This document shows, in pieces, positions 21,281-33,300 of a stretch of DNA of 64,000 nucleotides. The notes beneath the pieces were generated by a model. That model saw only the letters and a program-made list of their open reading frames with translations, ran no database searches and was not told where the DNA came from. The DNA comes from Phyto melanocephala (taxonomy: Eukaryota > Arthropoda > Insecta > Diptera > Rhinophoridae). Every line of letters starts with the position of its first letter. Within the stretch, counting starts at the first letter, position 1. The stretch is taken from assembly GCA_941918925.1 (NCBI GenBank), contig OW799233.1, forward strand, positions 71,327,578 through 71,391,577, in the 5' to 3' direction. The position numbers and the translations under genes are program-made.

Positions 21281-24200
21281 TTATGTCTTTATATTATCTT
21301 TATGAACGATTCTGTTTCGAGACTGTATTCTAACCTTATTTCCTAAGTCTTCCTGAATTTTCTGTTTTCTAAATCTGGGTGAAAGCTTATTCCGCTGTCC
21401 AATTATTTTTCCATAAACAACATCTCCTGGGTGGTATGTCTCTACTCCATTAGAGTTGTTTCTTTTAAGCATTTTTCCCTGTGCTTTCTTTAATAGGTCA
21501 CACAGATTATGTGGGGTTTTATTGAAAAATATGTCTGATGGTTTATTTCCTATAACGGAGTGTATTGTTTGGTTATATTGTTGGGCTGCTCTATAGAAAG
21601 CCTCTGTATCATTGATTAAATGAAATTCTTCCCTAATACATCTGGCTATCTCAATAATGGTAGAATGGACCCTTTCAACTTGTCCATTAGTTATACTATG
21701 GCGAGGGGTGTAATAATAAAGTTCTATTCTCAGTCGCTGCATTAGTGCTTTAAACTGAGGAGACGTGAATCCCGGTTCGTTATCGAGAGTGAGTTTTTTT
21801 GCATTAGGAAAATTCTGTAAAACGTCCAATACTTTTTCTCCTAAATTAGTTCTATCTTCTATAGATTTTATAATTAAAAACTTTGAGTATGAATCAATGC
21901 AAGTTATAAATTTAAGGTTCTGAGCATAAAAAATATCAATGTTGAGACACTCCCCCTCCTTGTTAGGAATTGGAGCCTCTCCAATTTGTACCCTTTGTGG
22001 ATGTCTGTTGTATTTGGTTTTATTACAGATTTCGCAGTGCCTTATAAATTCCTTAAAGTTGTTTAACATTTTGGGCCAGTAATATTGTTTGTAAATCTGT
22101 TTATAATTCTCCTTAAAGTTTCTATGGGCACGAATGTGTGTTTGCTTTACTATGTTTTGCTGGTCATCTAAATTAGTGATGTCATTTGGGAATATTCTTG
22201 TAAAAACAAACTTATTTGTAAATACGTTCCTAACTGTTTCCTTAAATTCATGTAGATCCTCTGGTGTACAATGTATGGCTGTAACTAAATTTGGTTTTAA
22301 AAATTCCTTTAGAATAGTTAATAGATTTTCCCTAGTATCAAATTCTATTATATGACGAGTTCTGTCAAAAACTGTAATAGATTCATGAATTGTGAATCTA
22401 TTTTTTAACAAAAGGATTTGCTGTTTAAATTCATTAAGAGGTTTGTTAGTTTCAGAAATATCTGAATTGTCGCTACTTTCTGTTGAATGCTGTGTACTAT
22501 GGATACTATCATTATCTGAAATTTGGTTCAAAATTTGTCTAGAGAGGGCATCAGCGACTACATTCGCTGTACCTGGTTTATAAATAATCTTTGGGGCAAA
22601 TTCCTCAATAAAGGCATGCCATCTTTTCATTTTCGCATTTGGATTTCTGGCTGAAACAGCAAATGTTAATGGCTGATGATCAGTATGGATCTCTAAATCC
22701 TTTACACCATATAAATAGTTTCTTAGTGTTTTTAACGCCCACACTATAGCATATAATTCCTTTTCATTTGTTGCGTAATTCCTTTCAGTAGAATTAAGAG
22801 TTTTCGAAATGAATGTAATAGGTTTAGCTTTTTGACTTAATATAGCTCCTATAGCAACGTTCGATGCGTCTGTTGTCAAAATAAATTTGCTGTTAAAATC
22901 AGGTTGCACTAATTCCACCTGGTCTATTAATAAAGCTTTTACCTTATTAAATGCTTCGATTGCATCTTTGTTTAATAGAATCTCAGTTTTTTTCGACATC
23001 TTTTGTGATATCCTACCATTTTCCCCTGATAGGTAAACTGTAAGTGGCTTTGTAACAAGGGCATAGTTTTTAATAAATTTTCTGTAATACCCTGACATTC
23101 CTAAAAAGCTCCTAAGTTGTCGCAAAGTAGCGGGTAAAGGATAATTTTGTATAGTTTAAATTTTCTTTGGATCGGTTTTAATCACATTATATCCTACAAC
23201 GTATCCCAAAAATTCAACTTCTTCTTTATAAAATTCGGATTTTTCAACAGAAATTTTCATATTTGCTTCCTTAAGAGTTTCTATTATCTTAGCAAGGTGA
23301 TTGTTGTGTTCTTCTAGTGAAGATGAGAACACAATTATGTCGTCTATATAGACATGACAAAATTTACCGATAAAATCTCTAAGGATATCATCCATTGCGG
23401 CCTGGAAAATGCCTGGAGCATTCTTTAGCCCAAATGGCATTCTTAAGAACTCGTATTTTCCGTTATTCACGGAAAAAGCCGTTTTAATAATATCTGATTC
23501 CTTCATTAATATTTGATGAAAACCAGATTCCAAATCAATGGTGGAAAAGTATTTAGCCTTTCCCAAATTCGATAAAATAACATTGCAGTCAGGAATCGGA
23601 TAATTTACTGCAATTGTTTGTTCGTTTAGTTTCTTAAAATCAATAACCATCCTCAATTTTGAGGATCCGTCTTCATTTGTTCCCTTTTTAGGTACAATCC
23701 AAATTGGTGAATTGTACGGACTTCTACTTGGACGAATAATGCCATCGTCCAATAAATTCCTTATTTTCCTGTTTACAAATTCATTAACTGACATAGGGTA
23801 TGGATATTGCTTACTCCATATAGGAGTTTCAGCAATTGTGTTAATTTCTGCTCTTACGTCAGTTCTAAAAGGCAATCTCATATTTATTCTAGAATGGAGT
23901 TTTAAAATTTCCCCATTAATTTTATGTCTTAAATACTCAATTTTCTCGTTTTGGTTCAAATAATTAATATTTTCAATTTGTTCCACATCTTCGGATGTGG
24001 TTTTTTTATTATGCTTGTTGCAGGTTCTTGAAAGTTTAGGAACTTTTCGCAATGCTCTCCGCTTGAGAGTGTTCCTTTTTCGAAATCTAGTACAATATTC
24101 GCTTTTTTCATAAAATTGTACCCAATTAAAATATCAGCTTCGAGATTCGGAATCTCATAAAATCTTTCTCTTATGCCAAATAGTCTTGCCTCGCTAAAAT

Positions 24201-24363
24201 GGCTAATATGAGTGAAACCGTTTATTGTTTTCACCCTTTTTCTTATAACTAAATCTTTTCTAATTCTAAATACATTTGGGCTACAGTAGCAGCTAGTAGC
24301 ACCACTGTCTATTAATATTGTATAAATTCGTCCGGATGTTCCTCTTTTTCTAATATAGGGCAA
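21281..24363 (-). pseudogene. pol of the errantivirus (protease, RT, RNase H, integrase; one frameshift, one stop)
   Basis: Protease 24363-23956 has LIDSGATSCY. Reverse transcriptase 24052-23156 has WIVPKKGTNEDG, DLESGFHQILM, FGLKNAPGIFQ and VYIDDII. A length change in an A7 run near 24000 puts protease and RT in different frames. A TAA at 23156-23158 interrupts RT after DPKKI; the same frame continues at 23125 with RSFLGMSGYYRKF. RNase H (LTTDASNVAIGA..TDHQPL..ADALSR) and integrase follow, with zinc-binding His/Cys and catalytic NIDIF, TLDNEPGF and GQVERVHS, all intact. The C-terminus ends at 21281. Confidence 0.85.
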
Positions 24364-25499
24364 TCCGGCTCGACTTCTAAAAAAGCGTCCTCGTTCAAGT
24401 TATTTACCCTTTGAGCCTTATGCTGAGGCTGATAGCTGACTTGAGCGCTTTGTTGTTGGCGTTTAATGCCTTGGGGATACCGATTCTGTTCGTAATTTCG
24501 AAAATTGGTTGGATTTCTATTGGCAAAATTAGCATTTGCAAAATTAGTATTAGCGTTTGCCCTAAAATTATATCCATTATTTAATGGTTGTGTTCTTTGC
24601 ACAATGTTTGCTGAACTGCCCAACTCCATTGGTACTGGTCTTGGTTGGGTATATCTGTCTTGGAAAAAACTATTTTTTGGAAAGTTCCTTTCGTTACGAT
24701 GAGGGAAACGCAATGCATTTTGTGGTCTTTGGTTAGAGTTTTGGGAATTTCTATTAAATTGTAGAGCGAAATTAGCTCTTATATTATTAGACTCCAATTC
24801 CTGAGCCTTCGCAAGAGTGTTTGGAAGATCAGTAGGGGCCAATGAAAATAAAATGTTTGCCAAAGGGGCATTCAATCCTGTAATAAAAACTCGTAAAGCG
24901 TGCTGTCGGTTTTTCCTATTGAGCTCGTTAGTTAACTCCGAACTCGATCCGTGTGTCATAATAGTTTTGTTGATTAGAGCAGTGAGTTTTTTGTTGACTT
25001 CATTATAATAGTCAAGAATTGCCAATGAGCCCTGTCTCATTATGCTCATTTCCTGCTCAATAATATGGAGCGGCCTTTTATCCGAATAAGCAAAATCTAA
25101 ACGGCTTAGGATGGCCTCTAAATTTAAAACTGTACCATGATTGGTAAGAATGTCGTTCGCTTCATCAACTATTTTGTTTCTTAAAATTGTGAGGGCGGCG
25201 TAGTACCTACGACTTCCCTTTTTATATAGGCTAATAGAATTGTTGGCAGCTTCCCGCCAACTTACGTATGAACTTTTGCCACTAAATGTAGGCAAGGACT
25301 TGATTACATCAAGTGATTCCTCACAACTAATTCTCTCATCTATGTCTTGAGCCCTGTATTCTTCTACATAATTAACACCGCTTAATTGTCGAATGTTTCT
25401 ATTTAATTCCTCTACTCTCCTAGGCAAGGGACTCGTATCAAGTGTCTCCTTTATTAAGTCCTTTATTTGTCTCTTCTGTAGCTCAGTTAGTCCTGTCAA
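24312..25499 (-). CDS. gag of the errantivirus (395 codons, intact)
   Basis: The frame is unbroken and overlaps the start of the protease frame by about 50 bases, the usual arrangement for frameshift expression of pol. The N-terminal half is helical and charged (LQKRQIKDLIKETL). The middle has the Gag capsid-like region (LPTFSGKSSYVSWREAANN and FITGLNAPLANILFSLAP). The C-terminus is Asn/Arg/Pro-rich with FANANFANRNPTNFRN and no CCHC knuckle, and an acidic end. This resembles Gag of the 17.6/297/gypsy group. It is the best preserved gene of the element. Confidence 0.8.
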   Translation of the reverse strand: MTGLTELQKRQIKDLIKETLDTSPLPRRVEELNRNIRQLSGVNYVEEYRAQDIDERISCEESLDVIKSLPTFSGKSSYVSWREAANNSISLYKKGSRRYYAALTILRNKIVDEANDILTNHGTVLNLEAILSRLDFAYSDKRPLHIIEQEMSIMRQGSLAILDYYNEVNKKLTALINKTIMTHGSSSELTNELNRKNRQHALRVFITGLNAPLANILFSLAPTDLPNTLAKAQELESNNIRANFALQFNRNSQNSNQRPQNALRFPHRNERNFPKNSFFQDRYTQPRPVPMELGSSANIVQRTQPLNNGYNFRANANTNFANANFANRNPTNFRNYEQNRYPQGIKRQQQSAQVSYQPQHKAQRVNNLNEDAFLEVEPDCPILEKEEHPDEFIQY

Positions 25500-26489
25500 T
25501 CCTGTTACTGGTACTGTATTTTGTCTGTTAAACTGTCGATGGTCCCGTCCGGCATTAAAAAAAGATATTTTATGTACTATATAGTTATCCTGAGTAAAAT
25601 ATAATTTTATTTTATATAGATCTTTTACAGAAGTTTACATAGATTATTGTGATAAATTTTCCAAATTCAATACAACTATGTAAGAGATTTTAAATTCACA
25701 CTTATTTAATTTACAATTATTTAAATTTTTATATTTTAATTTTTCCTTGAATGTAATTACAATGTATTTTTTTCAAAAATTTCTTATTTGGTCTAAAACA
25801 GAATTCCCTTTTTTTACACTTTTTAATTCGTAACAATAATAAAATTACTTACAATAAAATTAAAATAATAGTTATTCTTGCTGTTTCTGTTGATGGTGAT
25901 GGGACTCTTCTTCCTTCACGTCTGCAGTTGATGATGATGGGACTCTTCTTCCTTCACGTCTGCTGGGTCTCGGCTGGCCAGCAGGATAATATTTTATTTT
26001 AGTTTATGATAAAAATTTTATCAATCCTTTCAAAATATTCTTTGAGTTATCAAAGACAAATTGTTCAGTATATTATTCGTGTTTTGTGTATTAAAATTTA
26101 CAGTTTTCTTTTCTTTTACGAATATTTTCAAATTTCTGTCACTGTTTTTAGTAAATAACTTATACCTTACTTTAGTCACTCATAAGAAATTTATTTTTAA
26201 ATTCTCATAAATTTATTTTTAAAATAATATTTAGTCACTTAAATTTTTGCTTTCTCCTTTTTCCAAGGATACTTGTAACAAAATTTTTTTATTTTTTTTT
26301 TTATTTTTTTTCTCCCTTTTCACTGGGATACTTATTTTTAATTTTTGTTCACTAGCCACGAATCCTTACTTTGTCCTTTCAGGATAAATGTTTGTTTTTT
26401 CTCCCTTCTCACTGGGATACTTATTTTTAATTTTTATTCGCTAGCCGCGGATCCTTACTTTGTTTTTTCAGGATATGTTACTTTGGCTA
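25500..26489 (-). promoter_or_regulatory. Errantivirus 5' untranslated leader with tandem repeats
   Basis: Nearly 1 kb separates the primer-binding site from gag. It contains two tandem arrays: an 80-90 bp unit at 26304-26386 and 26394-26475 (core CTCACTGGGATACTTATTTT), and a 38-bp unit at 25891-25928 and 25929-25966 (core GATGGGACTCTTCTTCCTTC). In gypsy the equivalent leader holds the repeated Su(Hw) sites of the insulator. The unit here lacks a clear Su(Hw) consensus, so a similar role is only a possibility. Confidence 0.55.
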
Positions 26490-26507
26490 GCCCCACGTTG
26501 GGCGCCA
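26490..26507 (-). promoter_or_regulatory. Errantivirus primer-binding site (tRNA-Lys type)
   Basis: The reverse strand reads TGGCGCCCAACGTGGGGC, the gypsy-type tRNA-Lys primer-binding site. Its first base overlaps the last base of the LTR. Confidence 0.85.
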
Positions 26508-26800
26508 ATTAAATTTTTAAATTAAGATTTCATTAAAAAAATTTTTTTTTTTTCAACATTAAGTTGACTTTTCTCTTTTAATTCTAAACTAGAACTAATT
26601 ATTCACAAAAGAATATTTTTATTATTCACTTATGCTTATGATTAAGTTTTAGCAAAAAGTATGATTGTAATATGACTATTTTATTTGGTTCACACGTAGA
26701 AATATTAAACCGTACAAATTTAGCAGACATAGTGTCAGCATAATTTGTGGGAAAGAATTTTTATGTTTAAATTAGAAAATGATAAATTCGTTTGTTAACT
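26507..26800 (-). repeat. 5' LTR of the errantivirus
   Basis: 294 bp, the same length as the partner at 20034-20327. Only a few differences are visible, mostly in the T-run near 26540 and at an A/G site near 26610. This suggests a fairly recent insertion compared with other elements here. Confidence 0.9.
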
Positions 26801-28569
26801 TGCACAGATAAGGGAATACTTCCTGATGATAGCAAATATTCGGTGATTAAAGATTACCCTACTCCGAAAGATGCCGATAGAGCAAAAAGGTTTGTAGCCT
26901 TTTGCAATTACTATCGCAGATTTATCAGAAATTTTTCAGAGTATTCCAGACATCTCACAAGACTATCTAGGAAAGGTGTAAACTTCGAATGGACTAAAGA
27001 GTGTGATTTGGCATTCAATTATTTGAAAAAGGCATTAATGAGTCCCACACTATTGCAATATCCTGATTTTTCGAGAGAATTTTGTATCACGACAGCCGCA
27101 AGTAAACAGGCTTGTGGCGCAGTATTGAGCCAGGAATACGAGGGAAAACAACTACCGATCGCATACGCTTCGAAAGCATTTACAAAGGGTGAAAGTAACA
27201 AATCAACAATTGAACAAGACGTCAGGAAACATCTTAAATTAAAGTTTTCTCCCGGGCGATGTTACATCAAACGAGGAAAATCTATTATAACATATATAAC
27301 GATAAATGATTTGTATACTAACGGGAATTTTGACTTAGGACAATTTTTCCCTAGGCTCGAACAAGTGGCCGGTAAACATAATATAGATAAGTTACAGGTG
27401 GCACCTTGCGAGAAAATTTTCGAATTTGTCTCGATTAATGAATTTAAGAAAATGGGCAATAATAGATTAAATAAAGTTAAGGTAGCGCTACTAAACGAGG
27501 TGACCCCAATAAATGATAGGAATAATAAAGCCATTCAGGAGATAATACACAAATACCACGATAACCCTAGAGAGGACATTGCGGAATACGTAGAACAATA
27601 GAGAAAATTAAACGTTATTACTATTGGAAGAATATGGCAAAAGTTATCTCTAAATACGTAAAAGCATGTCAAAAATGCCAAACTGCTAAGACGACAAAAC
27701 ATTTAAAAGGTCCAATGACTATCACACAGACACCAGAACAAGCTTTTGATACAGTGTTCGTAGATACAGTAGGACCATTTCCGAGAAGAGTTCAAGGAAA
27801 CGAATACGCGGTTACAATAATATGTGACCTGACAAAATACTTGGTTACAATACCTATAAAAGCCAAAAGTTCAAATACGGTCACAAGGGCCATATTTAAT
27901 AAGTTCATTCTTACCTATGGACCAATGAAGACGTTCATTTCGGACATGGGAACAGAATACAAGAATTCAATTATAAATGAGTTATGTAATCTCCTCAAAA
28001 TAACAAACACAACATCAACAGCTCACCATCACCAGACGCTGGGTACTGTTGAAAGAAGTCGCAGGACATTCAACGAATACGTGAGATCTTTCATATCCGT
28101 TGACAAAAGCGATTGGGATGAGTGGCTTAAGTATTTTACGTATTGTTTCAATACTACGCCATCCTCAGTACACGAGTATTGTCCATACGAACTAGTTTTT
28201 GGAAAAATCCCTAACGGATTTCTCCAATTTAACGAGGTAAATAGAATAACACCTTTATATAATATAGAAGATTATGTTAAGGAAATTAAATATAGATTAG
28301 AAATCGCTCACAAGAGAGCTAAGGAACTATTAGATAAGGCTAAGTTAAGACAGAAACTAAATTAGGATAAGGAAGTATTAGATTACGATTTTAAAATAGG
28401 AGATTTAGTCTTACTTAGAAATGAAACGGGCCATAAATTGGATCCGCGGTATAGAGGACCATATAGGGTAAAGAAAATAGATGTAAGACAAAATGTAACC
28501 ATAGTTGATACAAAAACAGAAAAAGAACAAATAGTTCATAAGAATAGTCTTAAGATTTATAAGTGTTAG
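26801..28569 (+). pseudogene. 412-like pol, part 2: RT end, RNase H remnant, integrase
   Basis: Translation resumes in frame after the errantivirus with CTDKGILPDDSKY and FCNYYRRFIRNF. RNase H begins (FCITTAASKQACGAVL) but after about 45 residues jumps to an unrelated-looking stretch near IEQDVRKHLKLKF, so most of RNase H is deleted. A one-base shift near 27565 hides the HHCC zinc motif. Integrase then reads CQKCQTAKTTKH, VFVDTVGPF, TFISDMGTEYKNS and GTVERSRRTF, with all three catalytic acidic residues. An in-frame TAG at 28363 precedes the final DYDFKIGDLVLLRN part, which ends at 28569. Confidence 0.85.
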
Positions 28570-28753
28570 ATGAAAATAAAATTATATGCTAGTTTGATCG
28601 ATCAAATTATCAATAAAAATAATAACAATTAATTATATATGTATGCTTATATAAAAATCATAATTATAGTCTTAAGTATCAGTATATGTTAATTGTAAAA
28701 GAATGCTCATACAGCCTTTTGGTTATATGACCATTCTTCCGTAAAAAGGGAGG
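28570..28753 (+). other. 3' untranslated part and polypurine tract of the 412-like element
   Basis: Non-coding sequence between the integrase stop and the 3' LTR. AAAAAGGGAGG at 28743-28753 directly before the LTR is the polypurine tract. Confidence 0.75.
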
Positions 28754-29265
28754 TGTAGTGTGTACTTGTCGCGGTGTTTATCATAGCGAATATATATGGC
28801 ACGCGCCATAACAAATAAACACACAAACATCTATCGTGCGCCAAGAACTTATGTGCAATAAACAAATAAATATTGTATACAATAAGTTCAAAGCACTTAC
28901 ACTCAAATGAACAAAATATAATATCATAGTACACACAGCAATTAAACAGTCAGTACTCAATACATGAATCAAAGAACTGATGTCTTCTACATTTGTTAAG
29001 TGCAGTTGTTATGTTGATGGTTCCACTGTTAACGTAATCATACAGGCAATGCTTTAATTACTGAACTGTTTAGTGTTCAATAATAAGTAAAATCTATTAA
29101 AACCATGATACACATTCCACTGTAACCAGAATAGCTAAGTAAGCAATAATTATGTATAAAAATCGAAGATTTTTAATAAAGAATTTAATTCTTGCTTAAC
29201 ACCAATCGAGAGCGTTTCAGCCGCTCTTTGCAAGAATAAAATAAATAGTAGTTTTATTATTTACA
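28754..29265 (+). repeat. 3' LTR of the 412-like element
   Basis: 512 bp, beginning TGTAGTGTGTACTTGTCGCG and ending TTTATTATTTACA. It lacks 18 bases present in the 5' LTR. It is followed by the GAGT target duplication. Confidence 0.9.
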
Positions 29266-29269
29266 GAGT

Positions 29270-29735
29270 AGCGAAATATAGAAAACAAAATTTCATTGCA
29301 TATCAAAAGTTTATAAAAGTAAATTAAATCATAGTTCAATTCAAGAAAGGATCGATGTTTTATAATCTCATACAAATAAAATATTTCATTACATTAAGAT
29401 CATGCCAGATAGAAAATTTTTCATTTAAGTCTTTTTAAGTCTTTCATAAAAAAAAGATGAAAAAGAAGAAATAAATACTTCAGTGTATCTGACCGATCAT
29501 GAACGATTCACTGAAAAGAACGATTATGCCCAACACTAAATTCCATGATTATTTTTGCTCTTTCTTTGCACAAACTGTAAACAAGTTTATCAACTATGAC
29601 ACAAAGCAACAAAATTTTAAAGGCTTTAAAAACCACTATGAAATTTTGATGTATTGTGGTTCCAAATTTTAAATTCTATGGAGAGATTTTTTTTTTAATT
29701 TTTAAGTAAAATTGAAGATTTTTTTAAACTCTTCT
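29270..29735. other. No gene seen
   Basis: AT-rich DNA with no coding signal or repeat that I can place. Confidence 0.4.
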
Positions 29736-30240
29736 CCACATAATCAATGATAACTCAAACACGGTTAAACCGATATTATTAAAATTTTCGATTTACATAA
29801 TATTAGATCCGTTTATATACTACGTTTCAATCGGACCAACAATTTTGAAGTTATAATAAAAAATTTAAGCAAAAAATATATTTTTTACGTGAAAATAGCA
29901 TTTTTTTTTTGTTTAAAAAAAATCATAACAAATAGAAAACGGCAAAAATTTTATTTTATATTTATTGCTTTGTCGTAAAGCCTCATGTAATAGCAACAAA
30001 ATAAGATACCGATCATAAAAATCGATTAACTCTTTTCGAATTTATTCACAATTAAGTGAACTCCCTCAATTTCACAAAATGTTAGTTTTTTGTTTGATAT
30101 ACATCAAATTGAGTAGTTAATGTTCTTCTCCTAGAAAAATTGTTTGGAAAAAAATGTTTGTGATTTTTAGAATTAAGAAAAAGTAATAAACAAAAGGTTG
30201 TTTAATTTTTCGATTGCTGTGGTAAAGTTATAAACGCTAA
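29736..30240 (+). repeat. Dispersed repeat of unknown type, copy 1
   Basis: Inverted relative to 56690-57060 (shared: ataatcaatga.., taaaccgatatta.., tattttttacgtgaaaatagc) and to 43190-43400 (shared: ttcttctcctagaaaaattg and agtaataaacaaaaggttg). Together the three copies define one family. I see no ends, target duplication or open frame. Confidence 0.55.
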
Positions 30241-31265
30241 TAACAAACAATTTTCAGCACACAAAAAAAAAACTGTGGGTACAGAGGGTACAAATTTTCA
30301 CATCAAAAATGCTTTACATACATACATAGTAAAAATCGTGTATATTTTGGCAAAACCCTACCTACAATTGTGATTCCATTCGGAATCGGAATAACGTTTG
30401 AGTTGGATGAGTTTTAATCATAGTACGCAAATTATTCGAAAAAAAAATTCCTTACAAGAATCATTCATTCAAAGAACATAATCGAAAAATTAAAAAAAAT
30501 CGATTCACAAATAGAATTTTTATTTTCCTTGAAGAAAAGTTAGCAGCGTTTCCATTGTAGTTGATTATTTTTGTTGTGTTAATGGGGACAATTTCACCAT
30601 TTTAGGAATTAAACAAAATATTTTAAAGACTTTAATTTTTAGTTCAATTTTTTGTTTCTCCCCAATTTTTTTTCCATTTGGAGATTTTTTCTAAGAAACT
30701 TATTTAAATACTTGTGGCAACTTGTTTTTTTAATTTTTTAGGACATACCTAAATGCATACAAAATTTTATTAAGAATATTTGGTGCCGGCAGAACCAATG
30801 TTTCATATGTGGGTTTATTTTTTGTATTTCTTGCATTTATAAACGTAATACTTCTTTATTGTGTGTTGGTTTTTTAAACTGTGAGCGGCGCACAAACATC
30901 ATACATACAAACCTTGCATATATACAGTCGGATTCGGGTAAGGGAAATTGATAATTGAAGGATTTTTTTTTTTGCTTATGAAAGATTTTCATTAATAAAA
31001 AACTTTGGATAAATTGAAACCATTTTGGTTAAATAGATTGTCTACTTTTTATATTGTTTTAAAACAAAATAATGGAAAATGTTGCACTACAATGCAACAA
31101 ATTAGCTGTAGCATGGTGTTTCGTCGTATATTAATGATACATTTTTTATACTAAGTAGTGTTTGCTTTATTGAAGTTTGTAGCTTTAAAAACAAAAAAGC
31201 TGTAAAACTGATTTTCCCTTAAACTTACTCATTTTCTATAATATAATAGTAACAATACTTTTTGA
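30241..31265. other. No gene seen
   Basis: AT-rich DNA with several T-runs. I find no open frame or repeat boundary. Confidence 0.4.
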
Positions 31266-33300
31266 GGAGCATTGTCCACTCCGACAAAGGCGAACCCCAA
31301 GAGAAAAGCCCTGGATGACAGGTGAACTGATTAATCTCAGGAAAGAAACCCGAAGGCCATTTAACAGAGCCTATCGAAAGAAACAATCAGTATACTGGGA
31401 CGATTACAGTGAAAAGCTCAGAATATACAACAAAGCAATAAGAATCGCCAAACGCAGTTCCTGTAGGCTTTTTTGCAATCAGGTGGACAGCGTGAATGAC
31501 GTTTCTAGTATTAAGAAATTCCTATCGAAAACCCACACCCAACCGGAAACCCTCGTTGACTTGAACGGGAAAAGGTCGGAGACGATGGAGGAGTCACTAG
31601 GAATACTGATAGAGGCACACTTCTAAACGGAAATGGCGGATGACGGAGAAATTCCACACCCCCATGATGGTAGTGCCACGACGGACATAATTATAACCGC
31701 AAAAATGGTCAGGGAGGCGGTAAATAGTTTCTTGCCATATAAGGCACCAGGGCCGGACGGTATTTTTCCGGCTCTCCTACAAAGAAACATTGACCTAATC
31801 GATATAAGAGTCTATCCTGGAAGGACCACATTGAATATAAAGTGAAAACGCTCAAAGAATATGGGCCCTCTGCAGAAGAGTGATAGGCTCAAAATGGGGC
31901 TTAAGCCCAAGGATGACACATTGGCTATATACGAGTGTAATGCGGCCTACAATTACGTATGCTTCGTTAGTGTGGTGGACATCCTTAGAGAAGAAGATGA
32001 ATATAAAACCTCTTCAAAAGTTTCAGAGACAGTGCTGCATTAGTATTTGCGGCGCCATGAGGACCACATCGAGGACCATTGAGGACCATTGAGAATATAT
32101 TATCCATTTGGCCAATTGAGATACAGGTAAAATATGAAGCGGCCTTAGCTGCCACAAGATTAATGGCAATAGATGAGTGGCTTATAAGAGAACATAAGAC
32201 CAGATACCAAAGAATAACAGATATCTTACCGATGGGAAATATTACGGAATTAACATCTGATAAAATCCCGATGAGATATGAGAATACTAACTGCATCACC
32301 ACAATATCGGAAGAGGGAGAATGGGATGAGATAGTCAGGATAGGAAACACCCATGGAATTGATCTTTATACAGACGGTTCAAAGATTGGTGACCAAACTG
32401 GAATGGGTTATACGACATAAGCCGAAATAGAAGCAAATACTTCCGTCTACCAGATCACAACCCTATTTTTCAGGCTAAGATCATGGCGATTACGGAAAGA
32501 ATTAAATGGGTGAAGGAAACGAATAGCGAAACCTAGATTCGTATCTTTACGGATAGCCAATCAGTGATTAAGAGATTGAGAAAGGAGAAAGTAGAATCCC
32601 GGAACGTTTTGCAATGCAAGAGTGAGATAAACTCATATCCAAATTGTAAACATCTGGAGATAATATGGATACCAAGCCATCACGGGCTGATCGGAAACGA
32701 GAAAGCCGACAAATTATCCAAAATGGGAGCTTTTCTGAGTACTATAACTTTGGAGAACGCCAAACCCCTTAAACGGTTTAAGGATAAACTTAAACGTTGG
32801 GCAATGGAGGAACATGTCAGAAAATGGCAAACCACTGATGTCGGTAAGGTGACAAGAATACCCTGAGGTGACCCAAATCTTGGGAAATCAAAGGAGATTC
32901 TGAGACTAAGTAGACCTACGCTTAGGAAACTAACCAGTGTAATTAAGGCCATACGGAGTTAAGAACTTATCTAGCTCGCATGAGATTATCTGCGGAGACA
33001 ACATGTAGAGCATGCGAAGAAGAGGATGAGACTTTGGTACACTACCTCTGTCATTGTCCTGCGTTTGGGCATATTATGCCGAACTTGGAATACCTGGGGA
33101 ACTCGAACTAGAGATCCATAAGGCGTTACATTGAGGGGACTGTGTTCTTGGACTAGTCCGTTATATTTGGGAAATTATGTTTATGGTTTTTGTTTGGGAA
33201 TTCCGTTTTCCATATGCAGCGCACAACATGCCAACTGGGCATAAGTGCATACCTGTCATGGGTTTGGGCTTTTATACCCCTCCTTTTCAACCTAACCTAA
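31266..33300 (+). mobile_element. Non-LTR retrotransposon relic with RNase H (LOA/R1-like)
   Basis: The relic has the linker before RT, the first RT motif, the thumb/tail, an RNase H domain and a C-terminal Cys/His region, in order on the plus strand. The RT core is deleted. The RNase H domain and the C-terminal C-x2-C..H motif place it near LOA/R1-type elements. A related relic lies at 61780-63450. The 3' end is about 33300, near ccttttcaacctaaccta. Confidence 0.7.
31315..32870 (+). pseudogene. ORF2 relic of the LOA/R1-like element
   Basis: Piece 1 (31315-31800) ends in the RT motif LPYKAPGPDGIFPALLQ, with one in-frame TAA at 31624. Near 31805 it jumps to the thumb (WKDHIEYKVKTLKRIWALC), so the catalytic FADD region is lost. 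Piece 2 (31880-32092) has GSKWGLSPRMTHWLYTSVMR and LVWW. Piece 3 (32079-32420) leads to RNase H (IDLYTDGSKIGD). Piece 4 (32564-32866) has HGLIGNEKADKLSKMG. At least three frame changes separate the pieces. Confidence 0.75.

Larger units (their letters stand above)
20034..26800 (-). mobile_element. Errantivirus (gypsy/17.6-like endogenous retroelement), nested
   Basis: Two LTRs of 294 bp each (20034-20327 and 26507-26800) with few differences enclose gag, pol and an env remnant on the reverse strand. The target duplication TGCA is at 20030-20033 and 26801-26804. The primer-binding site is of the tRNA-Lys type known for gypsy. The element lies antisense to its 412-like host and is younger than it. 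Breaks: a frameshift between protease and reverse transcriptase, a stop in reverse transcriptase, and loss of the N-terminal half of env. Confidence 0.9.
16307..29265 (+). mobile_element. 412-like (mdg1-group) LTR retrotransposon, host of a nested errantivirus
   Basis: LTRs at 16307-16836 and 28754-29265 are near identical. A 4-bp target duplication GAGT flanks the element (16303-16306 and 29266-29269). Order: primer-binding site, small leader ORFs, gag, protease, reverse transcriptase/RNase H, integrase, polypurine tract. The leader-ORF layout and the YMDD-to-GHKCTDKG region match what I know of Drosophila 412. The reverse transcriptase is split by the element at 20034-26800. Net length without it is about 6.2 kb, shorter than a full 412-type element because pol has internal deletions. 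Confidence 0.9.
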
